Assembly: GCA_964629475.1 (NCBI GenBank)
Contig: CAZVQW010000003.1
Location: forward strand, 124,001 to 188,000
DNA length: 64,000 bases
Direction of reading: 5' to 3'
Source of the DNA: SMWD01 sp964629475
Lineage (GTDB): Bacteria > Pseudomonadota > Gammaproteobacteria > Steroidobacterales > GCA-2729495
Part shown: in pieces, positions 16,732 through 24,765 of the stretch
Layout: every line of letters begins with the position of its first letter
How positions within the stretch are numbered: the stretch's first letter is position 1
Translations under genes and position numbers: made by a program
The notes under the pieces: generated by a model
Databases searched by the model: none
Seen by the model: only the letters and a program-made list of their open reading frames with translations
Told to the model about the DNA's origin: nothing

Positions 16732-17934
16732 CTAGGGCCCGGCGTTTTCCAGGCGGGGCAGATCGGGGGCACCGGTGTGGCTTAAGGTCAGGCCCTTTGC
16801 AAAAGCCGTTGTCGCGGCGGCGGTGTCGTCGAGTTTGAGCATGAGCTGGCCGAGTTCGTTGTAGGCGGCCGGCGTGGCGGCAATCGCTATACTCGATTCG
16901 ATGTAGCTGCGGGCTTTGCCCCACAGCTCGTTGCGGATGGAGGCGCGACCGGCGGCCAGCAGGATGACCGGGTCTTCGGGATACTGGTTCAGCCATTTTT
17001 CTATTTGCCGCAGTTGTCCGTCTCTGTTGGCCAGCTTCAGTTCGCCGTAGATCGCCACGAATTGGCTGTTCCAGTCTGTTTTCAGGGTTTTGCAGATGGT
17101 TGTTGCGGCCAGCTCGCTGTTATTACCCCCAATCAGTGCACTGATGCGCGCGAGGAGCAGGCGTTCATTTTTGCGCAGCGGCTTGGGTAGTTTGTTCCAG
17201 TAGGCATCGATCGATTCAATATCGAGATTGGGTGCGGCCAGCTGCGCTGCAAAGGATTCGATCGTCCATCCGTCGAGTTGGCGCGTCGGGATGTTCTTGG
17301 CGCGGCGCAATTGCGGCAGCAGATCCGTCAGCAGGTGCCAGTCCTGTTCGATGTACAGCAGTTCGCCCAGCAGCTTCAGTGCCTGGGGATGGGCAGGCTG
17401 GCTGTCACGAATTTGGGTAAGGCTCTGGCGTGCCGCCTGGTATTCGCCGGCGGCAATCTGCAGTTCGGCCTGCGTCAGCAGGACTGCATTTTGTGTTCCA
17501 CCGTCACTGTCCTGGGCCATCTTGAGCCAGCCGTCGCGGCGTTGCCGATCTCCCTGGGCCTGTGCGGCACGTGCCGCGGTCAGGTAATTCAGCAGCGGTG
17601 TTTCGCTGTCGGCGGCGCCCTTGGTCAACAGACGTTCGGCGCGCGCGAGCTTGCCCTCCGACAGGGCGATAAAACCTTTCGTAACGCGCTGGTTGGCACG
17701 TCTCGAACGGGCGCGGGCGGCCATCGCTCCGAGTTCACGCGGCGTTTGCCAGAGGCGGACCAGTGAACGGATGACCAGATAAAGAAGAAAGGTGACAAAG
17801 ACTAATATCGGCACAGACATTTCGATCGTGTAGCCGCGGAAATTGATCAGCACATAGCCATTATTTTCGAGCAGAAAATGTCCGGCGACCGAGCCGATGA
17901 GCAGCGTCAGGACGACAAGCAGGCCGAATCTCAT
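16732..17934 (-). CDS. hemY: HemY-family inner-membrane TPR protein
   Basis: A 400-aa protein with two N-terminal membrane helices (residues about 4-20 and 41-62) and a C-terminal TPR-rich periplasmic or cytoplasmic arm (repeats from about 95 on, such as LLNYLTAARAAQAQGDRQRRDGWL and QALKLLGELLYIEQDW). The N-terminal NNGYVLINFRGYTIEMSVP is the HemY_N signature. It overlaps hemX by 4 bp. Gene name reflects its position in haem operons; this is not the protoporphyrinogen oxidase also called HemY. Confidence 0.93.
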   Translation of the reverse strand: MRFGLLVVLTLLIGSVAGHFLLENNGYVLINFRGYTIEMSVPILVFVTFLLYLVIRSLVRLWQTPRELGAMAARARSRRANQRVTKGFIALSEGKLARAERLLTKGAADSETPLLNYLTAARAAQAQGDRQRRDGWLKMAQDSDGGTQNAVLLTQAELQIAAGEYQAARQSLTQIRDSQPAHPQALKLLGELLYIEQDWHLLTDLLPQLRRAKNIPTRQLDGWTIESFAAQLAAPNLDIESIDAYWNKLPKPLRKNERLLLARISALIGGNNSELAATTICKTLKTDWNSQFVAIYGELKLANRDGQLRQIEKWLNQYPEDPVILLAAGRASIRNELWGKARSYIESSIAIAATPAAYNELGQLMLKLDDTAAATTAFAKGLTLSHTGAPDLPRLENAGP

Positions 17935-19157
17935 GGGCTGGCCGCCTCATCGCCGAGGTCCAGTAACAGGCTCAGTGAGCCGGAGATGTCGGGCAGGGTT
18001 TCCGGCAAGCTGGCTTTCGCCAGCTTGTTGACGGTCGCTTGAGCCGCTTGCACCTGCTGTGAGTCGTTGTCGAAGTATTGCGTGAGCCGGTCCTCGACGG
18101 ACTGCAGCGATTGGCGATACAGGCCGCCTTCGTTGCGGATCAACGCGAGGCGTGCAATCTGCAGTTCGATATCGAGGCTGCGGATCAGCATGGATTCTTC
18201 AGTCGCAGACATCAGCGGCGTGATTGCTTCTTCGTTGCGCCTGACACTGATGATGCTCGACAGTGCATCCACGATGACGCGCCAGGCACGTCGCCAACCG
18301 GTTTCCGTCGTTGCGCCGTTTTCCGCCGTGAAGTGATCCGGGGATGAGCGCGCCAGTGGCAACGTGTGTAGCACCAGCGCCAGACTGCCGAGTTCCAGCA
18401 CGATGCCCTCGGCATCAGGTCGCGGTACGGCCTTGAGAGCCGTGCGTTCGTCACTGATTTTCGCGCGCACGCGCGTCAGGCCGGGATCATCCAGATCCTT
18501 GATCTTTGCGTCAGCCAGTTCGAGGGCGCGTAATGCGACATCGACATTTCCGGCCAGGTTCAGTTGCGCATTGGCGATGCGCAGGAAGTACTCGGCCTCG
18601 GCGAGTACCCATGCCGAGCGGGCCAGCTCGTCTACACCCGGTATCTTGTCGAGAGTCCCTTCGATACGCGTCATGCGCGCCGGCAGTTCTTCGAGCTGAC
18701 GTTCTATGCGCCCGGTTAATGAGACGAGCAGATCATCGAGCTTTTGATCCTCAGCAATCAGATGTTCAATGTCACCGGTGATACGGCTGAGTTCCACGCT
18801 ACGAGTCGTGCCTTGCGTCGAGAATGTGCGTTGCAACTCGGCTAACTGCTCGTTCGTGATTCGCTGCGCCTGCTGTTCATTCCACAGGTAGGCGACACCG
18901 GCCGCCGCCAGCAAGGCGATGAGCAGGCCGATGAGGCCGGCCCAGGAAGTTTGTCGTCTGGCTGAATCGGCGTCTGGTGTCGGCGCCGGCGTCTCGCTTG
19001 CCGCGGGTTTTTCAGCAGATTCTGAATCGGACTCCGCTTCGAACTCCGCTTCGGATTCCGCCGGGGAAGGCACATCCGCCTGTACCGGAAGATCTTCGCC
19101 GGCTGGCGAATCGTCCTGCGGCTCGTCTTTGGGCTGGTCTTTGCTTTGGTCACTCAT
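17931..19157 (-). CDS. hemX: HemX-family membrane protein
   Basis: A 408-aa protein often labelled uroporphyrinogen-III methyltransferase because of E. coli HemX, but no methyltransferase motif is visible. It has an acidic, low-complexity cytoplasmic N-terminus (Glu, Asp, Ser, Pro), one membrane helix (LIGLLIALLAAAGVAYLW), a coiled coil, and the conserved WVLAEAEYFLRIANAQLNLAG and ITPLMSATEESMLIRSLDIELQIARLALIR segments. I take ATG 19157; the frame opens 51 bp earlier without support. It follows algR after 92 bp with no hemC or hemD between. Confidence 0.92.
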   Translation of the reverse strand: MSDQSKDQPKDEPQDDSPAGEDLPVQADVPSPAESEAEFEAESDSESAEKPAASETPAPTPDADSARRQTSWAGLIGLLIALLAAAGVAYLWNEQQAQRITNEQLAELQRTFSTQGTTRSVELSRITGDIEHLIAEDQKLDDLLVSLTGRIERQLEELPARMTRIEGTLDKIPGVDELARSAWVLAEAEYFLRIANAQLNLAGNVDVALRALELADAKIKDLDDPGLTRVRAKISDERTALKAVPRPDAEGIVLELGSLALVLHTLPLARSSPDHFTAENGATTETGWRRAWRVIVDALSSIISVRRNEEAITPLMSATEESMLIRSLDIELQIARLALIRNEGGLYRQSLQSVEDRLTQYFDNDSQQVQAAQATVNKLAKASLPETLPDISGSLSLLLDLGDEAASP

Positions 19158-19249
19158 AGACGCATTATCGGAGTACAGGGCCGCTTGGACAACCGGAACG
19201 GATAGCAATCCAGATAAATTCTGTTGCCGAAATCACGTCGTACCGGTTT

Positions 19250-19993
19250 TCACAGGCGTTTCTTGACGCAGGCCTTGACGGCCGTGACATGGCGGCGGCT
19301 TACGTGCAGCGGTTCGTCACAGCCGCGCAGCCAGACTTCGTACTGGCCGTCCGGAGTTTTTTCCATGCGTTCGATCGATGCAAGCGCGACGAGTGCATTG
19401 CGGTGGATGCGGGTGAAGCGGTCGGCGAATTCATTAGCAAGATCCTTGAGCGGTTCATCGATCAGGTCTTCGCCTTGTGCATGGCGAACCGTGATGTATT
19501 TCTGGTCAGCCTGAAAATATAAAATATCTTCGATCGGGATCAGGTGCAGGTCTTCGCCGCGCCGCGCGCAGATGTTGGTACGGATGGCGGGTTGTTGTGG
19601 GTCGTCGACGAGCGCTTCGATTTGTGGCTGCGCGAGACGCGCGGCGAAGCTCAGTGCACGCTCCAGTTTTTCGCGGCGTACCGGCTTGAGCAGGTAGCCG
19701 ATGGCGTGCGTGTCGAAGGCCTCGATTGCATAGCTGTCGAAGGCGGTCGTAAAGATCACGGCCGGACCGTCGTCAAGGGTGGAGAGATGGCGTGCGGTTT
19801 CGATGCCGTCCATACCCGGCATGCGAATATCGAGCAGGATGATGTCTGGTGATTCAGTCAGGCTGATTTGCAGCGCTTCGCTGCCGTTTGCCGCCTCGCC
19901 AATAATTTCATACCCGGTCAGTTCGTCGAGCAACCGGCGTATCCGTGAACGGGCCGGGGCCTCATCGTCTGCAATCAGGACTCTGATAGTCAT
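19250..19993 (-). CDS. algR: LytTR response regulator, AlgR-like
   Basis: Two-domain transcription factor of 247 aa. The receiver domain (1-120) has acidic pocket Asp9/Asp10, phosphoacceptor Asp55 in ILLDIRMPGMDG and Lys103 in LLKPV. The C-terminal LytTR domain contains DILYFQADQKYITVRHAQGED, FTRIHRNALVALASIERME and LHVSRRHVTAVKACVKK. It overlaps the kinase gene by 4 bp. In Pseudomonas AlgR controls alginate, type IV pili and virulence; here the targets are unknown. Confidence 0.92.
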   Translation of the reverse strand: MTIRVLIADDEAPARSRIRRLLDELTGYEIIGEAANGSEALQISLTESPDIILLDIRMPGMDGIETARHLSTLDDGPAVIFTTAFDSYAIEAFDTHAIGYLLKPVRREKLERALSFAARLAQPQIEALVDDPQQPAIRTNICARRGEDLHLIPIEDILYFQADQKYITVRHAQGEDLIDEPLKDLANEFADRFTRIHRNALVALASIERMEKTPDGQYEVWLRGCDEPLHVSRRHVTAVKACVKKRL

Positions 19994-21108
19994 TCTTTTA
20001 CCGGGAACGCAATGCTGATCTGATAATGCGTCTGATCTATCGCCCGCGACAAGCTTGCGGAAGGGCCGAATGCCAGTTCCAGTCGCTCGCGAATGTTCTC
20101 GAGAGCGATCTGGTTACCGGCCTCAGACTTGAATTTTTTGATCGGCAGCGGGTTGCGGATCGACAGGTAAATCATGTTGCCCTTTCTGCGACCCTCTATC
20201 TCGACGACGCCGACTTCGGGTAACGGTTCGACGCCATGATAGATGGCATTCTCAAGTAGCGGCTGTAGCGTCAGGCTCGGGATACGCGCCTGCTGCGGAA
20301 GCTCTTCGAGTTGCCACTTGACGACCAGTCGGTCGCCGAGGCGTTGTTGCTCCATCTCCTGATAGACGCGGGTGACTTCGAGTTCCTGTGCCAGTGGTAT
20401 CAGTTTCTGCGAGTCGGCCAGTGAGGCGCGGAACAGGTCGGACAGATTTTCAACCGCGGTTTCGGCCGCTTTCGGGTTTGTGCGCGTCAGTTCCGCAATC
20501 GTGTTCATGCTGTTGAACAGGAAATGCGGGCGAATCCTCGCCTGCAGCGCATGTATCCGGGTTCTTGCCTCACTTTCGACGTTGCGCTGCCATTGATGAG
20601 AGACATAGAAATAGCGCAGCGCCAGGCCGGTCATGATAACGCCGACGACGATGTTGCTCGATACGAAGTACCAGTGATTCTTTGGAAACCAGGTATTGAA
20701 CACTGCCATGCCCGGCGGAGAGTAGGTCGTGCCAATCCAGAAGATAATTTCCGACACGACGAAGATGACAACGGCAACCGCTGCAAATGTAAGGCAGCTC
20801 GCCTTGACGGCGGAGAAACGGTTCAGCCAGCCGCGCAGCAGGCACAGTGTTGCGGTGACGGTCAGGCTTGTCCAGACGAGCAGCAGCGAAGTTTTAGCCA
20901 GGTCGCTGAAGAAGTAAGCCCATTCGGTCTGGCGTGCCAGCGTCAGCGCGATGGCCATTAACTCGGCGATCAGTACAACGCCGAAGACTATCGACGATGA
21001 ACAGAAATTCGGCAGGTAGGCGGATTGGCGGGTGCCATCCTGGTTGTAATCGCGAACGCTCTGGCCGTCACGTTCGCCATCGGTCCGGCTATCGCGCGGG
21101 GGGCTCAC
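19990..21108 (-). CDS. algZ: LytS/AlgZ-type membrane sensor kinase
   Basis: A 372-aa His_kinase (PF06580-type) protein. Four or more hydrophobic helices lie in residues 38-170, followed by the phosphoacceptor His195 in ARIRPHFLFNSMNTIAELTR and the ATP-binding N-box LQPLLENAIYHG near 293. The G-box is degenerate, as usual in this family (ALENIRERLELAFG). It pairs with the overlapping algR. The preceding gene (DUF4124) ends 37 bp upstream on the same strand. Confidence 0.92.
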   Translation of the reverse strand: MSPPRDSRTDGERDGQSVRDYNQDGTRQSAYLPNFCSSSIVFGVVLIAELMAIALTLARQTEWAYFFSDLAKTSLLLVWTSLTVTATLCLLRGWLNRFSAVKASCLTFAAVAVVIFVVSEIIFWIGTTYSPPGMAVFNTWFPKNHWYFVSSNIVVGVIMTGLALRYFYVSHQWQRNVESEARTRIHALQARIRPHFLFNSMNTIAELTRTNPKAAETAVENLSDLFRASLADSQKLIPLAQELEVTRVYQEMEQQRLGDRLVVKWQLEELPQQARIPSLTLQPLLENAIYHGVEPLPEVGVVEIEGRRKGNMIYLSIRNPLPIKKFKSEAGNQIALENIRERLELAFGPSASLSRAIDQTHYQISIAFPVKE

Positions 21109-21145
21109 CTTGCTTCACGAATCGGGATGTCAGGATAGCGTCACG

Positions 21146-21607
21146 TTAGTCGCACCACTCGTCAATGAGTTCTTGTGCTTCCATACGTTCACTATCGAGT
21201 TCATCGTCGGTCAGGTATTCGCGTTCACCGTTTTCGAGTGGCCGGTACAGACGCCGGGCCGTGTTGTAAGTCAACAGACGGGTCCTGGCCTTGTCACAAT
21301 TTTCGGTACGAAGCTGTTGCTGTTTTTCGGCCAGAACCTTGTCTTCGGCAGCCTGTTCCTGCTCATGCTTCTCGCGGGTTGCGACAGCCGCATTTCGTTT
21401 GGCCGTTGTATCGATACGGGCCTGTAACGCCTGGCGATTCGTCTGGTGGAGTTTGATAGACGTGCGTTCGGCTTCGACGCCGAACGGTGGTTGCTCGCTG
21501 AAATGGGTCACGCCCTCGTCATCGACCCATTTAAAAATTACCTGGGCGCTGATATTTGACATAACACCCATGAACAGGATGCCGGCGAGCAGTAATACAA
21601 TCTTCAT
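21146..21607 (-). CDS. DUF4124 domain periplasmic protein
   Basis: A 153-aa protein with a cleavable signal (MKIVLLLAGILFMGVMSNISA) followed by the DUF4124 core VIFKWVDDEGVTHFSEQPP, in which a Trp-Val-Asp and a Tyr/Phe-Ser motif are typical. Residues 60-105 are a charged coiled coil (EKHEQEQAAEDKVLAEKQQQ). Two Cys remain (ENCDKAR, EWCD). It is 37 bp upstream of algZ on the same strand and probably co-transcribed. Function unknown. Confidence 0.88.
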   Translation of the reverse strand: MKIVLLLAGILFMGVMSNISAQVIFKWVDDEGVTHFSEQPPFGVEAERTSIKLHQTNRQALQARIDTTAKRNAAVATREKHEQEQAAEDKVLAEKQQQLRTENCDKARTRLLTYNTARRLYRPLENGEREYLTDDELDSERMEAQELIDEWCD

Positions 21608-21732
21608 TGAAGGTACTCCTTCCGCAGACCAACGGAGAAAGAAACCGTGAAACTCCCGGAATTATGCCATTTTTGGCCTCGCAGAATAGGGAACCGGGTC
21701 ACAGTGCCTCGTAACGGGATCAGCCCCGTTGG

Positions 21733-21870
21733 TCCCAGGCTGGGACCTTCATGATACGACGACGGACTTTAATTAGTGTGCCACCTAACCAGCCGGGCGG
21801 GGCGGAGGATATGTCCCGACCCGACTAAAGATCCCCGGAGGCGAGGGACATATCCTCCGCCCCGCCCGGC
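21733..21870. repeat. Perfect 26-bp inverted repeat and a small palindrome
   Basis: Arms at 21792-21817 and 21845-21870 are exactly complementary (core GGGGCGGAGGATATGTCCC) with a 27-bp loop, between amtB (convergent side, ends 21896) and the DUF4124 gene. A separate palindrome GGTCCCAGGCTGGGACC lies near 21733. Neither is followed by a T-run. The rest of the 288-bp spacer has no gene. Confidence 0.85.
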
Positions 21871-21895
21871 GGCACTGCGGATTCGGGGTTTCCGC

Positions 21896-23149
21896 TTATT
21901 CCGGTGCACTGGTGAATTCGGGATAGGCCTCAAGCCCGCATTCCCCGATATCGACACCCTCGTATTCCTCTTGCTCGTCGACCCGCACGCCGACAGCTGC
22001 CTTGATCCCAAGCCACGCAATCAGGCTCATGACGAAGACCCAGGCGAAGATCACGACAATACCTACCAGCTGCTTCCACAGGCTCGCATCCGGGTTCGAC
22101 AGGCAGACAGCCAAAAGACCCCAGATACCGACGACGCCGTGCACCGAGATCGCGCCGACCGGGTCGTCGATCCTGAACCACCGATCCATGAAGATGATTG
22201 ACGGGACGACCAGCAGGCCGCCGATGGCACCGATCGTCATGGCCAGCAAAGGCGTCGGCGTCAATGGTTCGGCAGTAATCGCGACCAGCCCGGCCAGCGC
22301 ACCGTTTAGCGCCATCGTCAGGTCGGCCTTGCCGAACCAGAAGCGGGCAAGCAGCAGCGCGGCGACGAGCCCGCCGGCGGCCGCCATGTTCGTGTTGACG
22401 AAGACCAGCGCGACGGCATTGGCATCAGCGACACCGGAAACCTTGAGTTGCGATCCGCCATTGAAGCCGAACCAGCCAAGCCAGAGGATCAGCATGCCGA
22501 GTGTTGCCAGCGGCAGATTCGCGCCCGGTATCGCGTAGATCTGGCCCTTCGGACCATATTTCCCCTTACGTGCTCCAAGGACGATCACACCGGTGATGGC
22601 AGCCGAGGCGCCGCACAGGTGAACGACGCCGGAGCCGGCGAAATCGAGAAAGCCCATTTCATTCAGGAAGCCGCCGCCCCATTTCCAGAAACCCTGCATC
22701 GGGTAGATAAATCCGGTCAGGACGATCGCAAAGGCGAAAAAAGACCACAGCTTCATTCGTTCGGCGACGGCACCGGATACGATCGACATCGCGGTTGCCA
22801 CGAACACGACCTGGAAGAAGAAATCCGACAGATTCGAGTAATAGGCATCACCGGCCACGACTGCTTCCACGGAATTGTCGCTGCCGCCGAGCATACTGAT
22901 ACCCGGAATGATGCCACCGGCATAGTCGCCGCCCGGATACATGATGCCGTAGCCGCACAACATGTACATGATGCAGGCAATTGCATACAGGCCGACATTT
23001 TTTGTCAGAATTTCTGCTGTGTTCTTGGCCCGCACGAGCCCGGCTTCGAGCATCGTGAAGCCGGCTGCCATCCACATGACGAGCGCACCGCAAACGAGAA
23101 AATAGAAAGTATCGAGCGCGTAGCTCAGTTCGGATATCTGCGTTGCCAT
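21896..23149 (-). CDS. amtB: Ammonium transporter
   Basis: Inner-membrane ammonium channel of the Amt/Mep/Rh family, 417 aa with eleven predicted helices. Family segments include AGFTMLEAGLVRAKNTAEILTKN, the SVHGVVGIWG loop with the second pore His, LDFAGSGVVHLCGA with the first pore His, and WLGWFGFNGGSQL. The start has no cleavable signal peptide in the E. coli sense. It is 33 bp downstream of glnK, the PII protein that blocks the channel when nitrogen is plentiful. Confidence 0.96.
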   Translation of the reverse strand: MATQISELSYALDTFYFLVCGALVMWMAAGFTMLEAGLVRAKNTAEILTKNVGLYAIACIMYMLCGYGIMYPGGDYAGGIIPGISMLGGSDNSVEAVVAGDAYYSNLSDFFFQVVFVATAMSIVSGAVAERMKLWSFFAFAIVLTGFIYPMQGFWKWGGGFLNEMGFLDFAGSGVVHLCGASAAITGVIVLGARKGKYGPKGQIYAIPGANLPLATLGMLILWLGWFGFNGGSQLKVSGVADANAVALVFVNTNMAAAGGLVAALLLARFWFGKADLTMALNGALAGLVAITAEPLTPTPLLAMTIGAIGGLLVVPSIIFMDRWFRIDDPVGAISVHGVVGIWGLLAVCLSNPDASLWKQLVGIVVIFAWVFVMSLIAWLGIKAAVGVRVDEQEEYEGVDIGECGLEAYPEFTSAPE

Positions 23150-23182
23150 GGTTCAGTTCTCCGTGAACTTGTGCTGGTGCCG

Positions 23183-23521
23183 TTAAACGGCTTCAGTGCC
23201 GGTCTCGCCGGTCCGTATGCGAATGATGTCTTCGAGTGACGTGATGAAGATCTTGCCGTCGCCGATCTTGCCGGTGCGTGCCGTGTTGATGATTGCCTCG
23301 ATGACCTGTTCGGCGATAGCGTCATCGACGGCCATCTCGACTTTGGTTTTCGGCAGGAAATCAACGACATACTCGGCACCACGGTACAATTCGGTGTGGC
23401 CGCGCTGGCGTCCGAAGCCTTTGACTTCCGTTACGGTAATGCCCTGGATGCCCATATCCGCGACGGCCTGGCGGACGTCATCGAGCTTGAAGGGCTTGAT
23501 GATGGCGGTGATTAATTTCAT
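23183..23521 (-). CDS. glnK: Nitrogen regulatory protein PII (GlnK type)
   Basis: A 112-aa trimeric PII signal protein. The uridylylation site Tyr51 lies in the T-loop RGHTELYRGAEYVVDFLPK. MKLITAIIKPFKLDDVR at the start and TGKIGDGKIFI in the C-terminal region (B-loop) are canonical. The frame is open 81 bp upstream but the family start is at 23521, with AAGGA nearby. The order torF-glnK-amtB on one strand and an upstream sigma-54-type promoter support the GlnK rather than GlnB name. Confidence 0.95.
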   Translation of the reverse strand: MKLITAIIKPFKLDDVRQAVADMGIQGITVTEVKGFGRQRGHTELYRGAEYVVDFLPKTKVEMAVDDAIAEQVIEAIINTARTGKIGDGKIFITSLEDIIRIRTGETGTEAV

Positions 23522-23561
23522 GTCAGGATTCCTTGGAATGTTGCGTCGGAGGCGACGCTTT

Positions 23562-24215
23562 TTATTTCGACAGGTCGATCGTGAACGTTTTCGTGAAGCC
23601 AAGGTTCAGATACTGATCGTCGCCGGCGTTCGTTGTCGGTAGATCGTCACCACGGAAAATAATCGCCAGTGACCAGTCGAACAGGTCTGTGTCGGCAATG
23701 GTGAGCGTGTTGCCGTAGCCCAGTTCGATATACGAGCCGTCGAAATCGCGCGTGTAGCCGCCGATCAGGCCATAAAAATTCTGGTAGTCGGCCCTGCCGG
23801 CAAGAAACAGGTAATCCTGAGTCGGGCCGTTGAAGTTTTCATACCGGCCAATGGCCGCTTCGACGCTGAGGAATTTCCAGCCGCCGTTCAGGTTGATCTC
23901 GAGGTAAGTGTCGTCGAAGTCGTCTGTATAGAAAAAACCTGTCGCGCCCACGCCGTAGGTAAATTCTTCGACGGTGCCGTTATAGCCACCATAGACATCG
24001 ACTTCGAGGCCCGGATCGACGCTGGCCGCCCAGGTGCCGATGTAGAAACCGTCTTCAGTAAGGTCCAGGCCGGCGTTGGCCGATGACGTGCTCTGCGATA
24101 CGCCGCGAAATACGTAGTCGCTGTTCCAGCCGATATTGGCGCTTAAGTCAGCTGCCTGTAACGGGGTGACTGCTGTAAAGATGATGGCGATGACCGCGCG
24201 AATGAATTTCTTCAT
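23562..24215 (-). CDS. TorF-family putative outer-membrane porin
   Basis: A 217-aa beta-barrel protein with signal peptide (MKKFIRAVIAIIFTAVTPLQA). DLSANIGWNSDYVFRGVSQSTSSANAGLDL is the hallmark of the TorF/TIGR02001 group, with alternating aromatic beta-strands to the end. The last residue is Lys, not the usual aromatic. Upstream, at 24289-24304, is a sigma-54-like promoter and at 24369-24385 an NtrC-type site, so it probably opens a nitrogen-starvation operon with glnK (40-bp gap) and amtB. Possible role: uptake of nitrogen compounds through the outer membrane. Confidence 0.88.
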   Translation of the reverse strand: MKKFIRAVIAIIFTAVTPLQAADLSANIGWNSDYVFRGVSQSTSSANAGLDLTEDGFYIGTWAASVDPGLEVDVYGGYNGTVEEFTYGVGATGFFYTDDFDDTYLEINLNGGWKFLSVEAAIGRYENFNGPTQDYLFLAGRADYQNFYGLIGGYTRDFDGSYIELGYGNTLTIADTDLFDWSLAIIFRGDDLPTTNAGDDQYLNLGFTKTFTIDLSK

Positions 24216-24288
24216 GTTTAATCCTCTTTTTCCGATTGCGATCGCTGAACCCGGGTGTCACTATCTCGACACGCTTCGGACGGGTTAT

Positions 24289-24304
24289 TGCAGGTTTCGT
24301 ACCA
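24289..24304 (-). promoter_or_regulatory. Sigma-54 -24/-12 promoter for torF-glnK-amtB
   Basis: On the minus strand TGGTACGAAACCTGCA has GG and GC elements exactly 10 bp apart, compared with the consensus TGGCACGnnnnTTGCW. It lies 74 bp upstream of the torF ATG. An NtrC-type dyad sits about 65 bp further upstream, the usual enhancer arrangement. Confidence 0.75.
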
Positions 24305-24368
24305 AGTTGGATAATGATCGAGGGTTCAAATACTTGCGTGAATCCTGGATTGTCTGAAGCTGGCAGAA

Positions 24369-24385
24369 TGCACTATTTTGGTGCG
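24369..24385. promoter_or_regulatory. NtrC-type binding site
   Basis: TGCACTATTTTGGTGCG matches the enterobacterial NtrC dyad TGCACTATATTGGTGCA at 15 of 17 positions. It is upstream of the sigma-54 promoter for torF and also only about 75 bp upstream of ubiK on the other strand. Confidence 0.75.
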
Positions 24386-24458
24386 TTGAAACTCAGCAGA
24401 TGTGCGCTGCTGGCGCGCGAAGCGCGGTATCTGGATGGATGCCGCAAGTGGAGTAATC

Positions 24459-24740
24459 GTGGAAACTGAATACATTAGCGAACTGGCCCGCAAACTTGCG
24501 CGGGCAGTCCCGGGATCCGGTGATGACATTGGGGTCATGCGGTCGGATCTCGAGCGAAATTTTCTTGGCCTCCTTTCCGGCGCGTTCGAGCGCATGGATC
24601 TTGTCACACGCGAAGAATTCGACGTGCAACGCCGGGTGCTCGAACGATCCCGTGAAAAGCTCGCCGTGCTCGAGGCGCAGATCGCCGCTCTCGAGCAAGC
24701 GCGGTCCCAATCAGAAGAATCAGGCAGCACTGGCTCATAG
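24459..24740 (+). CDS. ubiK: UbiK-family ubiquinone accessory factor
   Basis: A 93-aa amphipathic protein of the UbiK/YqiC (BMFP) family that partners UbiJ in the Ubi metabolon. The signature FERMDLVTREEFDVQRRVLERSREKLAVLEAQIAALE is a C-terminal coiled coil, preceded by ISELARKLARAVP. GTG 24459 has GGAG 7 bases upstream and aligns with the E. coli start; ATG 24435 or 24402 in the same frame would add unconserved residues. It is followed by comM. Confidence 0.9.
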   Translation: METEYISELARKLARAVPGSGDDIGVMRSDLERNFLGLLSGAFERMDLVTREEFDVQRRVLERSREKLAVLEAQIAALEQARSQSEESGSTGS

Positions 24741-24765
24741 TGATTGAACGACAGCGTGTGTGGCC

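Noticed and set aside
22448..23239. 263-aa plus-strand frame antisense to amtB and glnK
   Set aside because: Complement of well-conserved amtB; its translation has the Arg/His/Gln bias of an antisense shadow and no ribosome binding site.
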